DNA of 64,000 bases from Opitutaceae bacterium (GTDB lineage: Bacteria > Verrucomicrobiota > Verrucomicrobiia > Opitutales > Opitutaceae). The notes under the pieces are model-generated. The model was not told where the DNA came from. It made no database searches and was given only the letters and a program-made list of their open reading frames with translations. This document shows positions 36,724 to 45,015 of this stretch, piece after piece (positions within the stretch are counted from its first letter, which is position 1; every line of letters begins with the position of its first letter). The position numbers and the translations under genes were made by a program. Where the stretch lies: NCBI GenBank assembly GCA_041395105.1, contig JAWLBB010000004.1, positions 186,001 through 250,000 on the forward strand, given 5' to 3'.

Positions 36724-37242
36724 ATGATGAAACTCTCCAGATTGCCCATCGTCGCCTCCGTCCTGACCTTGATCGTCTCCCTTGCGGGAATTCCGTCCGC
36801 CTCAGCCGCGGTCGATCCGAATATGCCCGTCGAAACCAAGGCCGACATGGAGGCCTATATCAACCTCCTGCGGAAGGATTTCGAAGTGGTCAAGGTGGAC
36901 CTGATCAACGACGCGATGGGCTTGTCGGTCGATGACGCTGCCGTTTTCTGGCCGATTTACCAGCAGTACGAAACCGACCGCAAAGAGCTGGTCGATGCGC
37001 GTTTCGGCATCATCTATGATTTTGCCCAGACCATCGATGACATGACCGATTCGGTCGCCATCGATCTTGTATCGCGCTCCTTCGCCCTGGAGCGGTCCCG
37101 GACCGATTTGAAGGAGAAGTATTTCGGAATCCTCTCCGAGAAACTCGGTCCCCGAAAGGCCGCCCGGTTTCTCCAGGCCGAAAGCCAACTGGAGGCATTG
37201 GTCAACTTCCGACTCGCCTCCGAAATTCCCCTGATCGACTGA
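36724..37242 (+). CDS. exported Spy/CpxP-like helical protein
   Basis: A 172-aa protein with a cleavable signal (PIVASVLTLIVSLAGIPSASA) and a wholly helical mature part (YINLLRKDFEVVKVDLINDA, AVFWPIYQQYETDRKELVDAR, FFGILSEKLGPRKAARFLQ-like). Size and helix pattern resemble periplasmic Spy/CpxP-type chaperones and metal-resistance proteins, but no LTxxQ motif is certain. An alternative start is ATG 36727. It is 27 bases upstream of a lipoprotein gene and is probably cotranscribed with it. Confidence 0.7.
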   Translation: MMKLSRLPIVASVLTLIVSLAGIPSASAAVDPNMPVETKADMEAYINLLRKDFEVVKVDLINDAMGLSVDDAAVFWPIYQQYETDRKELVDARFGIIYDFAQTIDDMTDSVAIDLVSRSFALERSRTDLKEKYFGILSEKLGPRKAARFLQAESQLEALVNFRLASEIPLID

Positions 37243-37269
37243 GCGCAATCTCCCCGGATGGACCACTCG

Positions 37270-37689
37270 ATGCGCAGGCTGGCGCTCGGTTTTCTTGGAA
37301 TGGCCCTCCTCGCGTGGACCGGGTGCTCGGGCGGAGGAGAGGCAGCATCGAAGGATGAAGGCGGCGGAGTCAATTCCGCCAACCTGGTGGGAACCTGGAC
37401 CCGTCCCGACGGCGGTTATATTCTCCAGATTCGATCGGTGAATCCGGACGGCACCCTCGGCGCCGCCTACTTCAATCCCGGTCCGATCCACGTCGGCGAG
37501 GCCCGGTGGCGGATCGCTGGAACCGTCCTGAAGGCCGAGGTCACCCTCGACGACGTCAACTATCAGGGCTCGAACTACACCTTGGTTTACGATTCCGAGA
37601 CTGATCAGCTTGAGGGTGTCTACTACCAGGCTGTCGCCCGGCAGAGCTTTCAGGTTTTCTTTGTCCGCCGACCGGCCGGCGGCGGATGA
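37270..37689 (+). CDS. small lipoprotein, unknown function
   Basis: A 139-aa lipoprotein with signal MRRLALGFLGMALLAWTGC and a Gly/Ser-rich linker. A beta-barrel-like domain follows (ANLVGTWTRPDGGYILQI, ARWRIAGTVLKAEVTL, TDQLEGVYYQAVARQSFQV), the lipocalin-like pattern of small exported proteins. Start set at ATG 37270 so that the signal is at the N-terminus. Function unknown. Confidence 0.7.
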   Translation: MRRLALGFLGMALLAWTGCSGGGEAASKDEGGGVNSANLVGTWTRPDGGYILQIRSVNPDGTLGAAYFNPGPIHVGEARWRIAGTVLKAEVTLDDVNYQGSNYTLVYDSETDQLEGVYYQAVARQSFQVFFVRRPAGGG

Positions 37690-38194
37690 TTTCCGGGTGG
37701 GGGAGCGGGATTTGGTTCCGAAGGACGGCCCAGCGGTCCGTCCCTACCAGTCCGATCTGTCTCTGGGGTAGGGCGTGACCGCCGGGCGCGCCGCTTCACC
37801 GGGAACGATCCTGAACCAACGCAACCGCGACAAAGCGCAGTCACGACATCATGCCGGATCAAACCACACGTAGCAGACTACGTATGGTTTGAATCTGCAA
37901 AACAAACGGTAGCAGCCTAGAATGGCGCTCAGTTAAGGGTGCTTGTCGTTGTTTTGTCTCGGACAATCGTTGCGGCTGGCCGGGGACGTCCAGCCCTACC
38001 ACGGATGATCTGATTTCAGTTGGTAGGGCGAGGGCCTCTGGACCCGCCGTCGAAGAGCAAACAGAGCTTTGTTGGCTCGTTGCGCCTTGGTGCTGACTGA
38101 GCGCCATTCATAGCAGACTACGTATGGTTTTGAATGTCCAAACAAACGGTAGCAGGCTACGTATGGTTTGCGATGGCGAAACCACCTCCCTGCC
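37690..38194. other. 505-base repeat-rich intergenic region
   Basis: No plausible gene is seen. It holds a degenerate copy of the GCCGCG repeat (37823-37847) and two near-identical 50-base direct repeats (37871-37920 and 38111-38160). Between the two repeats lies a 190-base segment with 14-bp terminal inverted repeats. AAACCACACGTAG (37861) can pair with CTACGTATGGTTT (37878) as a hairpin. Confidence 0.7.
37920..38109. mobile_element. MITE-like 190-bp element
   Basis: GAATGGCGCTCAGT at 37920-37933 is perfectly inverted as ACTGAGCGCCATTC at 38096-38109. The element carries no gene and interrupts one of two tandem repeats. No clear target-site duplication is visible. It could be a non-autonomous transposon or a remnant of an insertion sequence. 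Confidence 0.55.
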
Positions 38195-38629
38195 TCAACC
38201 GGCCGGGGTCACGCCCTTCTTCAGGATGATATTGCCGTATTTGGCGATTTCTCCGGTCATGACCACGGCGAAGGCGCTTTTCGCCCGGTCATAGAAGGCA
38301 AAGCGATCGATCCGGGTGATGGCCGGGGCGGTCGGGGCGTGCTTGCGGATGGGGGCGAGGTAGGCGGCCTCGACTGTCGGGTCGAGGCTGTCGCCCTCGA
38401 CGGCCGCCATCATGACCAGTGGGTCGGGGACGTAGGCGTCGATTTCCAGGAGAGGCAGGATGCCGTCGAGCAAAGCGGCGATCCCGATCCCATCGGCCCG
38501 GATCACCCGGGAGTTCATGGTTTCGCCGGGAAAATGGGCGTCGGCCAGGACGATCTCGTCGCCATGGCCCATCCGGCAGAGAACGGCGAGCAGTTCCGGT
38601 GAGAGAAGAGGGGAGATACCTTTAAGCAT
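38195..38629 (-). CDS. fucU: RbsD/FucU family sugar mutarotase
   Basis: A 144-aa protein of the RbsD/FucU family, which interconverts sugar anomers. MLKGISPLLSPELLAVLCRMGHGDEIVLADAHFP carries the catalytic His of the family, and FYDRAKSAFAVVMTGEIAKYGNIILKKG is the conserved C-terminus; the latter favours L-fucose mutarotase over ribose pyranase. It lies 51 bases downstream of a sulfatase gene, fitting degradation of a sulfated, fucose-containing glycan. Confidence 0.88.
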   Translation of the reverse strand: MLKGISPLLSPELLAVLCRMGHGDEIVLADAHFPGETMNSRVIRADGIGIAALLDGILPLLEIDAYVPDPLVMMAAVEGDSLDPTVEAAYLAPIRKHAPTAPAITRIDRFAFYDRAKSAFAVVMTGEIAKYGNIILKKGVTPAG

Positions 38630-38680
38630 TGGATGAAAAGATGGCTAGTTGGGAATTGAATGGGTCCTTATGGCGACGGG

Positions 38681-40102
38681 TCAGCTCCAGTGGCTCCAGA
38701 AGACGGCTCCGACCCGTGACGTTCGATCTCCGTTCTGGTGACTCATCTCGACGAGCTGGGTCCTCAGGGCTTTGAGGCAGTCGGCATGGTCCGCTGAACG
38801 TGACAGGTCGAAGGTTTCGTCCGGATCCTTCTTCAGGTTGAAGAGTTGGGTGGCCCGGTAGCCTTCTTGTCCGGCGTATTCGATCAGTTTGAAGTCGTCC
38901 AACACCAGGCCGCGGATGGTCCGGGCGTAGGCGAGGTAGAGGCAGTCAATTCCAGGGCCGCCTTGCCAGGTTTCCCGGAGCGAACCACCTTCGACCGTTT
39001 CGGGGACCTCAAGGCCGGTCAGTTCGCAGAGGGTTCGGAAGAGGGAATGATGGACGACTCTCCCGGTGGGCCGGACACCGCCGGGAACCCCGGGACCGGA
39101 CAGGATCATGGGGACGCGGACGCTGTGGTCGTAGACGCATTGTTTCCCCAGCAGGCCATGCCGGCCCACGGCGAGTCCATGGTCGGCGGTGAAGACCACG
39201 ATGGTGTTCTCCCATTGACGGGTCTGCTCGAGCGCCTCCCGGAGTCGGCCGAACTCATGGTCGAGATGGGTGATCATCGCGTAATAGTCGGCGATGTGCC
39301 CGCGGATCTGGTCGGGCCGTCGTGGCATATCCGCGAGCGACTCGTCGCGGGCCTTGAGGCGTTCGCCATCGCGCGTCGTTCCCGGCAGGGCTCCTGTCTG
39401 GTGCGGGTGCTGGGCGAGGAAGCTCTCGGGCAGCGGGATGGACTTGGGATCGTAGAGGTCATGGAACCTCTGCGGGGCGGTCCGCGGGTCGTGAGGCGCG
39501 GTCAGGGCGACCGAGAGAAAGAAAGGGGCCGGGCCATCGTGGTTGGTGACAAAGGTCCGGGCCGCTTCGACAAAGACCTCGGTTGCGTGTTGACCGGCAC
39601 TGGTATGATCCCCGTCACGAAACTGGACGGTCTTCTCGTGAAATGGTTCCTTCACGAACGGTGTCCTTGCGTCGTAGCGTCCCGACGGGTCGTGGTGGAA
39701 GAGCGGCATATTCCATTGGTCACCCATGCCCCCGATGAAAATCTCGGCGCCGTCGGCAAAACTGCGAGCCAGGCTCTCCCGGCAATTGTGCCATTTTCCC
39801 GTGTGGAAGGTCCGGTAGCCGTTCCTGAGAAAGTGTTGACCGAGCGTCGTGTGGGCCGCGGGGATGTGTTGGCCTTCGCCTTCGATCTGAAAGAGGGAAC
39901 GTCCGGTATGGATCATGGCGCGGCTCGGCATGCAGACGGCCCCATGACTGCCCCCCGGCATGTAGCAGCGTTCGAAGCAGACACCCTCTGCCGCCAGACG
40001 GTCGAGATTGGGAGTCCGCACGGTGGGGTCGCCCATGCAGGCGAGGCCGTCGAAGCGGAGATCGTCGCATACGAAAAGCAGGATATTCGGACGGTCGTTC
40101 AC
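38681..40102 (-). CDS. sulfatase (Cys-type, formylglycine-dependent)
   Basis: A 473-aa sulfatase. The modification motif CxPSR is CMPSRAMIHTGR with Cys57, which a formylglycine-generating enzyme would convert. Metal-binding Asp pairs are in NILLFVCDDLRFDG and in FTADHGLAVGRHGLLGKQ. No signal peptide is seen, so it is either cytoplasmic or exported by another route. Together with fucU it suggests desulfation and use of a sulfated sugar such as fucose sulfate, but the substrate cannot be read from sequence. Confidence 0.93.
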   Translation of the reverse strand: MNDRPNILLFVCDDLRFDGLACMGDPTVRTPNLDRLAAEGVCFERCYMPGGSHGAVCMPSRAMIHTGRSLFQIEGEGQHIPAAHTTLGQHFLRNGYRTFHTGKWHNCRESLARSFADGAEIFIGGMGDQWNMPLFHHDPSGRYDARTPFVKEPFHEKTVQFRDGDHTSAGQHATEVFVEAARTFVTNHDGPAPFFLSVALTAPHDPRTAPQRFHDLYDPKSIPLPESFLAQHPHQTGALPGTTRDGERLKARDESLADMPRRPDQIRGHIADYYAMITHLDHEFGRLREALEQTRQWENTIVVFTADHGLAVGRHGLLGKQCVYDHSVRVPMILSGPGVPGGVRPTGRVVHHSLFRTLCELTGLEVPETVEGGSLRETWQGGPGIDCLYLAYARTIRGLVLDDFKLIEYAGQEGYRATQLFNLKKDPDETFDLSRSADHADCLKALRTQLVEMSHQNGDRTSRVGAVFWSHWS

Positions 40103-40187
40103 CGCTGGCGACTCTATCTCCGGGTCGCTCCCGCGCTCAAGGTTTCATTGAGTCGAATACGGTCGCCCCCCGAAACCCTCACTCCGG

Positions 40188-40982
40188 CTAGGAACTGGCG
40201 CTGGTGTACTGACGCAGGCCGCGGCTGAACATCAGGACAGCCAGCCCGAACCAGGCGATGGTCACGCCGACCAGCCAGAGCAGGGTGACGGGCTGAATTC
40301 CATCGATGAGCGTCCGGGCCGGGAAATTGCTGACGATAACCGCGGGGAAGAAATAGACGAAGACCACGGTGCCGAGTCCCCGGAAGGCGGAGCGCGGCAG
40401 ACGGGAAAATTCAAACAGCGTGAAGTAGCCGCCCTCGACACCGTCGGTCCGGATGATCCAGAACGTTGTCGCCATGAGCATGGTACAGACGCTGTAGTGG
40501 ATGAGGAGGCCGCAGAAGACCATGACGGTGAAGGCGAGGATATCCCAGACGCCGGGATGGAGCCCCAGCTTGGCGGCGGCGAAGATGACTAGGGCAACAC
40601 CCAGGATGGCATTGATCAGACCGTCCAGTTCCACCTTTCGGGTGGAGACCATGAAGAGAGGGTTGCCGGGTTGGGCGAGAAAGAAGTCGAAGGTGCCGGT
40701 ACGCACGGTGTGGCCGATCGCAAAGAGATTCGACATGAACAGCCCCATGAAGAGCCGGCCGATGACCATGGAGGTGCCGACAAGAAGCAGCATCTCGTAT
40801 TTCGACCAGCCGGCCAGGGAGTCGATATGGCCGAAGATGACCTCAATCAGGACAATGTTCACCACCATCCAGGCCGCCTCGACCAGGAACCAGAGGATGG
40901 TGTCGAACCGGAACATCAGGTTGCGCACGACCGAATACCGCATCGAGGCCAGCCAGATCTTGAGGTAGGCAGTCAGGGTCAT
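40188..40982 (-). CDS. ABC-2 type permease (DUF990-like), second of a pair
   Basis: A 264-aa protein with six hydrophobic segments, starting at ATG 40982 (MTLTAYLKIWLASMRYSV). The pattern YSVVRNLMFRFDTILWFLVEAAWMVVN and TFDFFLAQPGNPLFMVSTRKVELDG is that of ABC-2 permeases in the DUF990 group. A second such permease lies at 41472-42290 on the same strand; normally a third gene encodes the ATPase, but none is visible in this window. Confidence 0.85.
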   Translation of the reverse strand: MTLTAYLKIWLASMRYSVVRNLMFRFDTILWFLVEAAWMVVNIVLIEVIFGHIDSLAGWSKYEMLLLVGTSMVIGRLFMGLFMSNLFAIGHTVRTGTFDFFLAQPGNPLFMVSTRKVELDGLINAILGVALVIFAAAKLGLHPGVWDILAFTVMVFCGLLIHYSVCTMLMATTFWIIRTDGVEGGYFTLFEFSRLPRSAFRGLGTVVFVYFFPAVIVSNFPARTLIDGIQPVTLLWLVGVTIAWFGLAVLMFSRGLRQYTSASS

Positions 40983-41471
40983 ATTAAGAAGGAATCCCGG
41001 TTTTTCGTGAGTTGAGAACAGGCGCCCTTGAATCCACGCGAATCCACGCGAACGAATCCAGACCGGGATGACGCAGGACTCTGCCAACCCCCACGCTTCA
41101 AGCTGGGAGAACGTGCTCGCCCCCCAAATGTAGTCGCGCCAGTCTCTTGGGGCGCAACCAAGTGGATTTGCGGCAAGAGACTGCCGCGACTACAACTCAG
41201 AGAATACTGCTGAGACCCTGTTTTCCCGATGCCGTTGGAGATTCCATCATCTCGGCATTCGCGTCGATTCGCGTGGATTTGCCGATCATAATCCAAGGGA
41301 TCATTCATTTCCTGCAATTCGGTCCGATCCCGGGTATCGGGGACTCGGCGAAGCCAGGATGTGATGAAGCGCAAGGCGGATCGCTGAAAACGTGCGGGCG
41401 TCCCGATGCGTTGGCGTGATCGGGATGACCGGGTTATATCTTCCATCTGCCTTCTCACATCTTCCATGATC
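40983..41471. other. 489-base spacer with nested inverted repeats between two permease genes
   Basis: No gene is seen. AATCCACGCG is repeated in tandem at 41031-41050, and AATCCACGCGAATC is perfectly inverted at 41266-41279. Inside lies a 66-base hairpin (41129-41194) with 21-base arms, one mismatch and a 24-base loop. The spacer splits what would normally be a tight permease pair and looks like a site of repeat insertion. Confidence 0.65.
41129..41194. repeat. 66-bp hairpin repeat with 21-bp arms
   Basis: TGTAGTCGCGCCAGTCTCTT(G) at 41129-41149 pairs with 41174-41194 (20 of 21 bases). It has no GTTRRRY/RYYYAAC boxes and is therefore not an attC site. Confidence 0.6.
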
Positions 41472-42290
41472 TTAGCCGCCGACCGCGGTATGCTTTCGTA
41501 ATCCCACATTCCAGAGAACCCGGGCGAGAAGGATGAAGGCAATCGTCCAGAAGGCCTGGATGAAGAGACCGTTGATGACCTGGCCCTGGTCGAGTCGGCC
41601 CGAGACGAGGGCGACCGGGAAGTAGATCTGGTAGGTGAAGGGCAGGTACACGGAGATCCGGTAAAGGCTCTCCGGCAGCAGATCGAGGGGAAAGATCTGG
41701 CCGCTGAGCAGACTCTCGACCGCCATCGAAAGGATGACCCACCCGGCGATGTCGAGAAACCAGAAGGCGAGCATCCCGAAACAGAAGGCGATGGTGAACT
41801 GGATGAGGGCCGCCATGACGAAGGCGGGCACCGCCGCCGCCCAACGCCAGGGCTCACCTGGGAAGACCAGGAGTTGGTGGGTGAAGGGGAGGATCAGGGC
41901 AAAGGGGACGAGCACGAGGAAACCCGTCACCACGCGTCCGGCGAAGAAGAGTGTCAGACGGTAGACGAAGTAATCGATCGGCTTGGTGATGAACTGATTG
42001 ATCAGGCCGTTGCGGATTTCTTCGCTGATCTGGAAATCTTCGTTGAAAGCGGCGATCAGATAGTTGGCAAAGAGGGCGATGAGGAAGTAGGTGATCGTCT
42101 GATCGAGCGGGAACCCTCCGATCGTTTCCTGTCCGCGGAAGGCCGCCAGCCAGAGAATGATCACAACGAGCAATTGGACGATCGAGAAACCGGCCCGGAT
42201 GAGAAAGTTCCACCGGTAGACCAACGCACCCTGCACGCCCATCCCGAAGACATGCCGGTACTTGTCGAAAAACAGACGGAGCGTCGTCAT
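41472..42290 (-). CDS. ABC-2 type permease, first of a pair
   Basis: A 272-aa membrane protein with six hydrophobic segments, starting at ATG 42290 (MTTLRLFFDKYRHVFGMGVQ). Motifs YRWNFLIRAGFSIVQLLVVIILWL and EEIRNGLINQFITKPIDYFVYRLTLF are typical of ABC-2 permeases that pair with a DUF990-like partner. It lies 93 bases downstream of parA on the same strand. The partner permease is separated by an unusual 489-base repeat-bearing spacer, and no ATPase gene is adjacent. Confidence 0.85.
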   Translation of the reverse strand: MTTLRLFFDKYRHVFGMGVQGALVYRWNFLIRAGFSIVQLLVVIILWLAAFRGQETIGGFPLDQTITYFLIALFANYLIAAFNEDFQISEEIRNGLINQFITKPIDYFVYRLTLFFAGRVVTGFLVLVPFALILPFTHQLLVFPGEPWRWAAAVPAFVMAALIQFTIAFCFGMLAFWFLDIAGWVILSMAVESLLSGQIFPLDLLPESLYRISVYLPFTYQIYFPVALVSGRLDQGQVINGLFIQAFWTIAFILLARVLWNVGLRKHTAVGG

Positions 42291-42383
42291 TTCCAGGTGG
42301 GGATCACGAGCGTGAAGTCCCTCGTGGGGGCGCGCCACGTGCGCGCCTTCGAAGTGCTGATTTCTGGCGGCCGGTCGCCATCA

Positions 42384-43166
42384 TCAACCCTTCAGGTTGA
42401 ATCGTGCGATCACCTCCTTGGCGAGGTTCCGGTAGGCAGTAGCGCCCGGATTGAGGTTGTCGTATTCGAAAATGGTCTGACCGAAACTCGGTGCCTCGCT
42501 CAGGCGCACCGTCCTGGGGATGACCGTGTCGAAAATCTGTTCAGGCAAATGGGTGCGGACTTCCTCGACCACCTGGCGGGAAAGATTGGTCCGGATGTCG
42601 AACATTGTCATGATGATCCCGCCGACCTCGAGACCGACGTTGACCTCGGCCTCGTGCAGGCGATCCACGACCTTGAGGATCTGGCCCAGACCTTCGAGGG
42701 CCAGGTATTCGCATTGCAGGGCAATGAGCAGGTAATTGGCCGCCGCCAGGCTGTTCATGGAGAGCAGGCCGAGGGCAGGGGGGCAGTCCAGGATGATGGC
42801 GCGGAATCGGTCGGACTCGACCGCCGGGCGTATCACCTCGCGCAATTGCAGCAGGTAATCGGTCTTGCGGGCCATTTCGATCTCGGCCGCGGCCAGATCC
42901 ACCTCCGACGGCACCAGCGAGAGCCGCTTGATCTTGGTTTCGACGATGTGGTCAAGGATGGAGCCCTCGCCTGAGAGCGGACCGTAAATGCTCTGTCCTT
43001 CGATCTTTTCGACGCCGAGCCCGCTGGTGGCGTTTGCCTGGGGGTCCAGGTCGATGACCAGGGTATCGACTTTCTGGTCGGCGAGGGCGGCGGCCAGGTT
43101 GATTGCGGTGGTGGTCTTGCCGACCCCTCCCTTCTGGTTGGCGATAGTGAAAACGGTGGCGGGCAT
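42384..43166 (-). CDS. parA: ParA/Soj-type partition ATPase
   Basis: A 260-aa deviant Walker ATPase. IANQKGGVGKTTTAINLAAAL is the signature Walker A with its early Lys, VIDLDPQANATSGLG follows, and LDCPPALGLLSMNSLAAANYLLIALQCEYLALEGLGQI is the Soj-type central region. It is expected to act in chromosome segregation with a ParB, but no parB follows; the downstream gene is an ABC-2 permease. A tRNA-Cys gene lies 190 bases upstream on the other strand. Confidence 0.93.
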   Translation of the reverse strand: MPATVFTIANQKGGVGKTTTAINLAAALADQKVDTLVIDLDPQANATSGLGVEKIEGQSIYGPLSGEGSILDHIVETKIKRLSLVPSEVDLAAAEIEMARKTDYLLQLREVIRPAVESDRFRAIILDCPPALGLLSMNSLAAANYLLIALQCEYLALEGLGQILKVVDRLHEAEVNVGLEVGGIIMTMFDIRTNLSRQVVEEVRTHLPEQIFDTVIPRTVRLSEAPSFGQTIFEYDNLNPGATAYRNLAKEVIARFNLKG

Positions 43167-43358
43167 GACGGTGGATGAGGTAAGGGTGGGAGCGGCCGGG
43201 CGGTGCGGGTCTCATTGAAAACGCCAATGGGTCCCAAATGGCAAGCCAGCCTTTGGAGCAAGAATGCCGGGGAATTCGAAAAACCGCTTGATCCGGGGAG
43301 TCTTTTGACCTTCTTTACCTGCCTTCCCGACTCGCGGCTCTGTTCCGCGGCGGTCAAA

Positions 43359-43433
43359 GGCGCGGTAGCCAAGTGGTAAGGCCGGGCTCTGCAAAAGCCC
43401 TATGCGCCGGTTCGATTCCGGCCCGCGCCTCCA
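43359..43433 (+). tRNA. tRNA-Cys (GCA)
   Basis: A complete 75-base tRNA with encoded CCA. The acceptor stem GGCGCGG pairs with CCGCGCC. The anticodon arm is GGGCT-CTGCAAA-AGCCC with anticodon GCA at 43391-43393, and the T loop TTCGATT is present. Its last 21 bases are repeated at 53238-53258, making it the attachment site of the integrated element that follows. Confidence 0.96.
43413..43433 (+). repeat. attL: tRNA-Cys 3' end, 21-bp direct repeat
   Basis: The 21 bases from the T-loop Cys-tRNA sequence to the CCA end (starting CGATTCCGG, ending GCGCCTCCA) recur exactly at 53238-53258. Flanking sequence differs on both sides, so the repeat is the crossover core. Confidence 0.9.
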
Positions 43434-43482
43434 ATCCTAACTGTCTTAACAGGAGGGATTTTGGAGCTGCGGGGTCCGCAAC

Positions 43483-43504
43483 GGACATCAAAACGGACAC
43501 CAAA
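43483..43504 (+). repeat. arm-type repeat, left end of element
   Basis: Two tandem copies of CGGACAYCAAAA, matched with a single mismatch at 53121-53142 in the same orientation. The position between att core and integrase gene suits integrase arm-binding sites. Confidence 0.55.
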
Positions 43505-43608
43505 ATCACCACTCCGCGAGAACTTGGCGGCACCGGCACCAACCCGCCGACTACCCGCTAACGCTTCGGAACCGGTTTCAGATATCGTCTTGGTTGCCTT
43601 CCAAAACC

Positions 43609-44664
43609 ATGAAAACACGATATCGCTTAACTCGCCGGGGGAGTAGGGGAGGCACGTACTATTGCGTGGATTCCACGACCCTCGAACGCACGAGCCTGCA
43701 CACGACCGATGCCGACGAAGCGCGGCAGATCGTCGCAGCCAAGAACCAGGCTGAACGCCAACCGGCGCTCAATCTCCAGATCGCCAAAGCCTATCTGGCC
43801 GGCACGGATAATGGCATGAACAAGCGCACCTGGCAGGATGCATTGGAGTCGCTTACAAACACCAAGCAGGGTGCCAACAAAGAACGCTGGCACCGCGTGG
43901 CCCAGGACAAGGCCCTGGGGCTCTTGCTGCCACGGGTCATCACTGAGACACCGGGTGAACTCCTGCTGCAGGTGATTCATAGCGGCACGGTTTCAACCAA
44001 CATCTATCTCCGCCGGCTGCACAACTTCTGCCTGGACATGAACTGGCTCCCATGGCCGTTGATTCCCAAACGCCAGTGGCCGGCCATTCGCTTCAAAGAA
44101 AAGCGAGCCATTACGTGGGACGAGCATAGCCGCATTGTCGCTCGGGAGGGGAATCCGGAGCGCAAGGCGTTTTATCAACTCGCGTGGCACCTTGGCCCAT
44201 CACAGTCCGATCTGGCTCACCTCACTGCCGAGGACGTGGATTGGTCCGCCAGGATCATTTGCTTTGTCCGCATGAAAACGAGATGGCGCAACCAGCAGCC
44301 GCCGCAGATTCGGTTCGGCGCCGAGGTTGAAACTATTCTGGCAACGTTGCCTAAAACCGGCCCCCTGTTTCCCTACCTTCGGGGAGTGGAGCCAGGGCAC
44401 CGCGCGACTGAGTTCCGCCAACGTTGCATCGGGCTGGGAATTCGGGGCGTGACCCTCCACAGTTACCGCTACGCATGGGCTGAGCGGGCAAAGGTGGCAG
44501 GGTATCCCGAACGGTTCGCGCAGCTCGCCTTGGGGCATAATAGTAAGGCAGTGCATCGGGCCTATTCGAGGAAGGCGCAGGTTACTTTGCCTCCCTTGGA
44601 AGACTACGAAAAGAGCATGGCGGAGTCCGTGGTGGTTCCACTTCCGCTACCCGCCACAGGCTGA
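43609..44664 (+). CDS. int: tyrosine recombinase (island integrase) with altered first catalytic Arg
   Basis: A 351-aa integrase beginning 175 bases after the tRNA-Cys, the usual place for an island integrase. Start at ATG 43609 (MKTRYRLTRRG); a TTG 15 bases earlier is possible. The C-terminal catalytic part shows HxxR (HSYR, His284/Arg287), a later LGH, and the nucleophile Tyr319 in HRAYSR. A Lys is in RMKTRW. The box I region reads LGPSQSDLAHLTAEDVDW, with Ser198 where Arg is expected. It is not a convincing IntI: it lies at the wrong end of the cassette array and no IntI-specific insert is recognised. Confidence 0.88.
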   Translation: MKTRYRLTRRGSRGGTYYCVDSTTLERTSLHTTDADEARQIVAAKNQAERQPALNLQIAKAYLAGTDNGMNKRTWQDALESLTNTKQGANKERWHRVAQDKALGLLLPRVITETPGELLLQVIHSGTVSTNIYLRRLHNFCLDMNWLPWPLIPKRQWPAIRFKEKRAITWDEHSRIVAREGNPERKAFYQLAWHLGPSQSDLAHLTAEDVDWSARIICFVRMKTRWRNQQPPQIRFGAEVETILATLPKTGPLFPYLRGVEPGHRATEFRQRCIGLGIRGVTLHSYRYAWAERAKVAGYPERFAQLALGHNSKAVHRAYSRKAQVTLPPLEDYEKSMAESVVVPLPLPATG

Positions 44665-44666
44665 GG

Positions 44667-45014
44667 TCAGCCCTGGGCCTGATTCAGAAGTTCGATATGT
44701 GAAGGCTTCCCGTTTGGATTTGATCCCGGGGAGCCACCTTTCTTGCGCAGATTCTTTTGCTTCCAGTGTTGGCCGACCGTGTTTGTTACTTTAGCCAACC
44801 AGGCGCGATTCTTGGCGAGATCCAGAACCTCTGTCGCGGCGAAATACTTGACGCTGTTGGGTTGTGGATTTCCCAATGGCTTAAGCAGCCGAGCCGTTAC
44901 CAGAACGGGCACATCATGTGGTTGGCAATTCAGTACCCAGGCAGTCTGCTCAGCAGTCAAGCGGGCCGGTAGCTGTCCCAGCAGGACAAGAAAGCGATGT
45001 TGGTCCTCTCTCAT
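44667..45014 (-). CDS. small HTH-like DNA-binding protein (possible excisionase/repressor)
   Basis: A 115-aa basic protein. LTAEQTAWVLNCQPHDVPVL, then ARLLKPLGNPQPNSVKYFAATEVLDLA, follow the helix-turn-helix plus wing pattern of MerR/excisionase-like domains, with a strongly basic tail (KQKNLRKKGG). It ends 2 bases from the integrase stop (convergent) and begins 1 base after the Rep stop, so it is cotranscribed with rep. The directionality-factor or copy-control role is inferred from fold and place. Confidence 0.65.
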   Translation of the reverse strand: MREDQHRFLVLLGQLPARLTAEQTAWVLNCQPHDVPVLVTARLLKPLGNPQPNSVKYFAATEVLDLAKNRAWLAKVTNTVGQHWKQKNLRKKGGSPGSNPNGKPSHIELLNQAQG

Positions 45015-45015
45015 T

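Noticed and set aside
37690..38194. Short open frames in the repeat-rich spacer
   Set aside because: They cross the inverted and direct repeats and lack any ribosome-binding site or protein-like composition.
41129..41194. 66-bp hairpin as a stray attC site
   Set aside because: Arms lack RYYYAAC and GTTRRRY boxes and no cassette gene is attached.
43609..44664. Island integrase as the integron integrase IntI
   Set aside because: It sits beside the tRNA at the opposite end from the first cassette, points the other way from an attI-proximal gene, and shows no IntI-specific insert that I can recognise.
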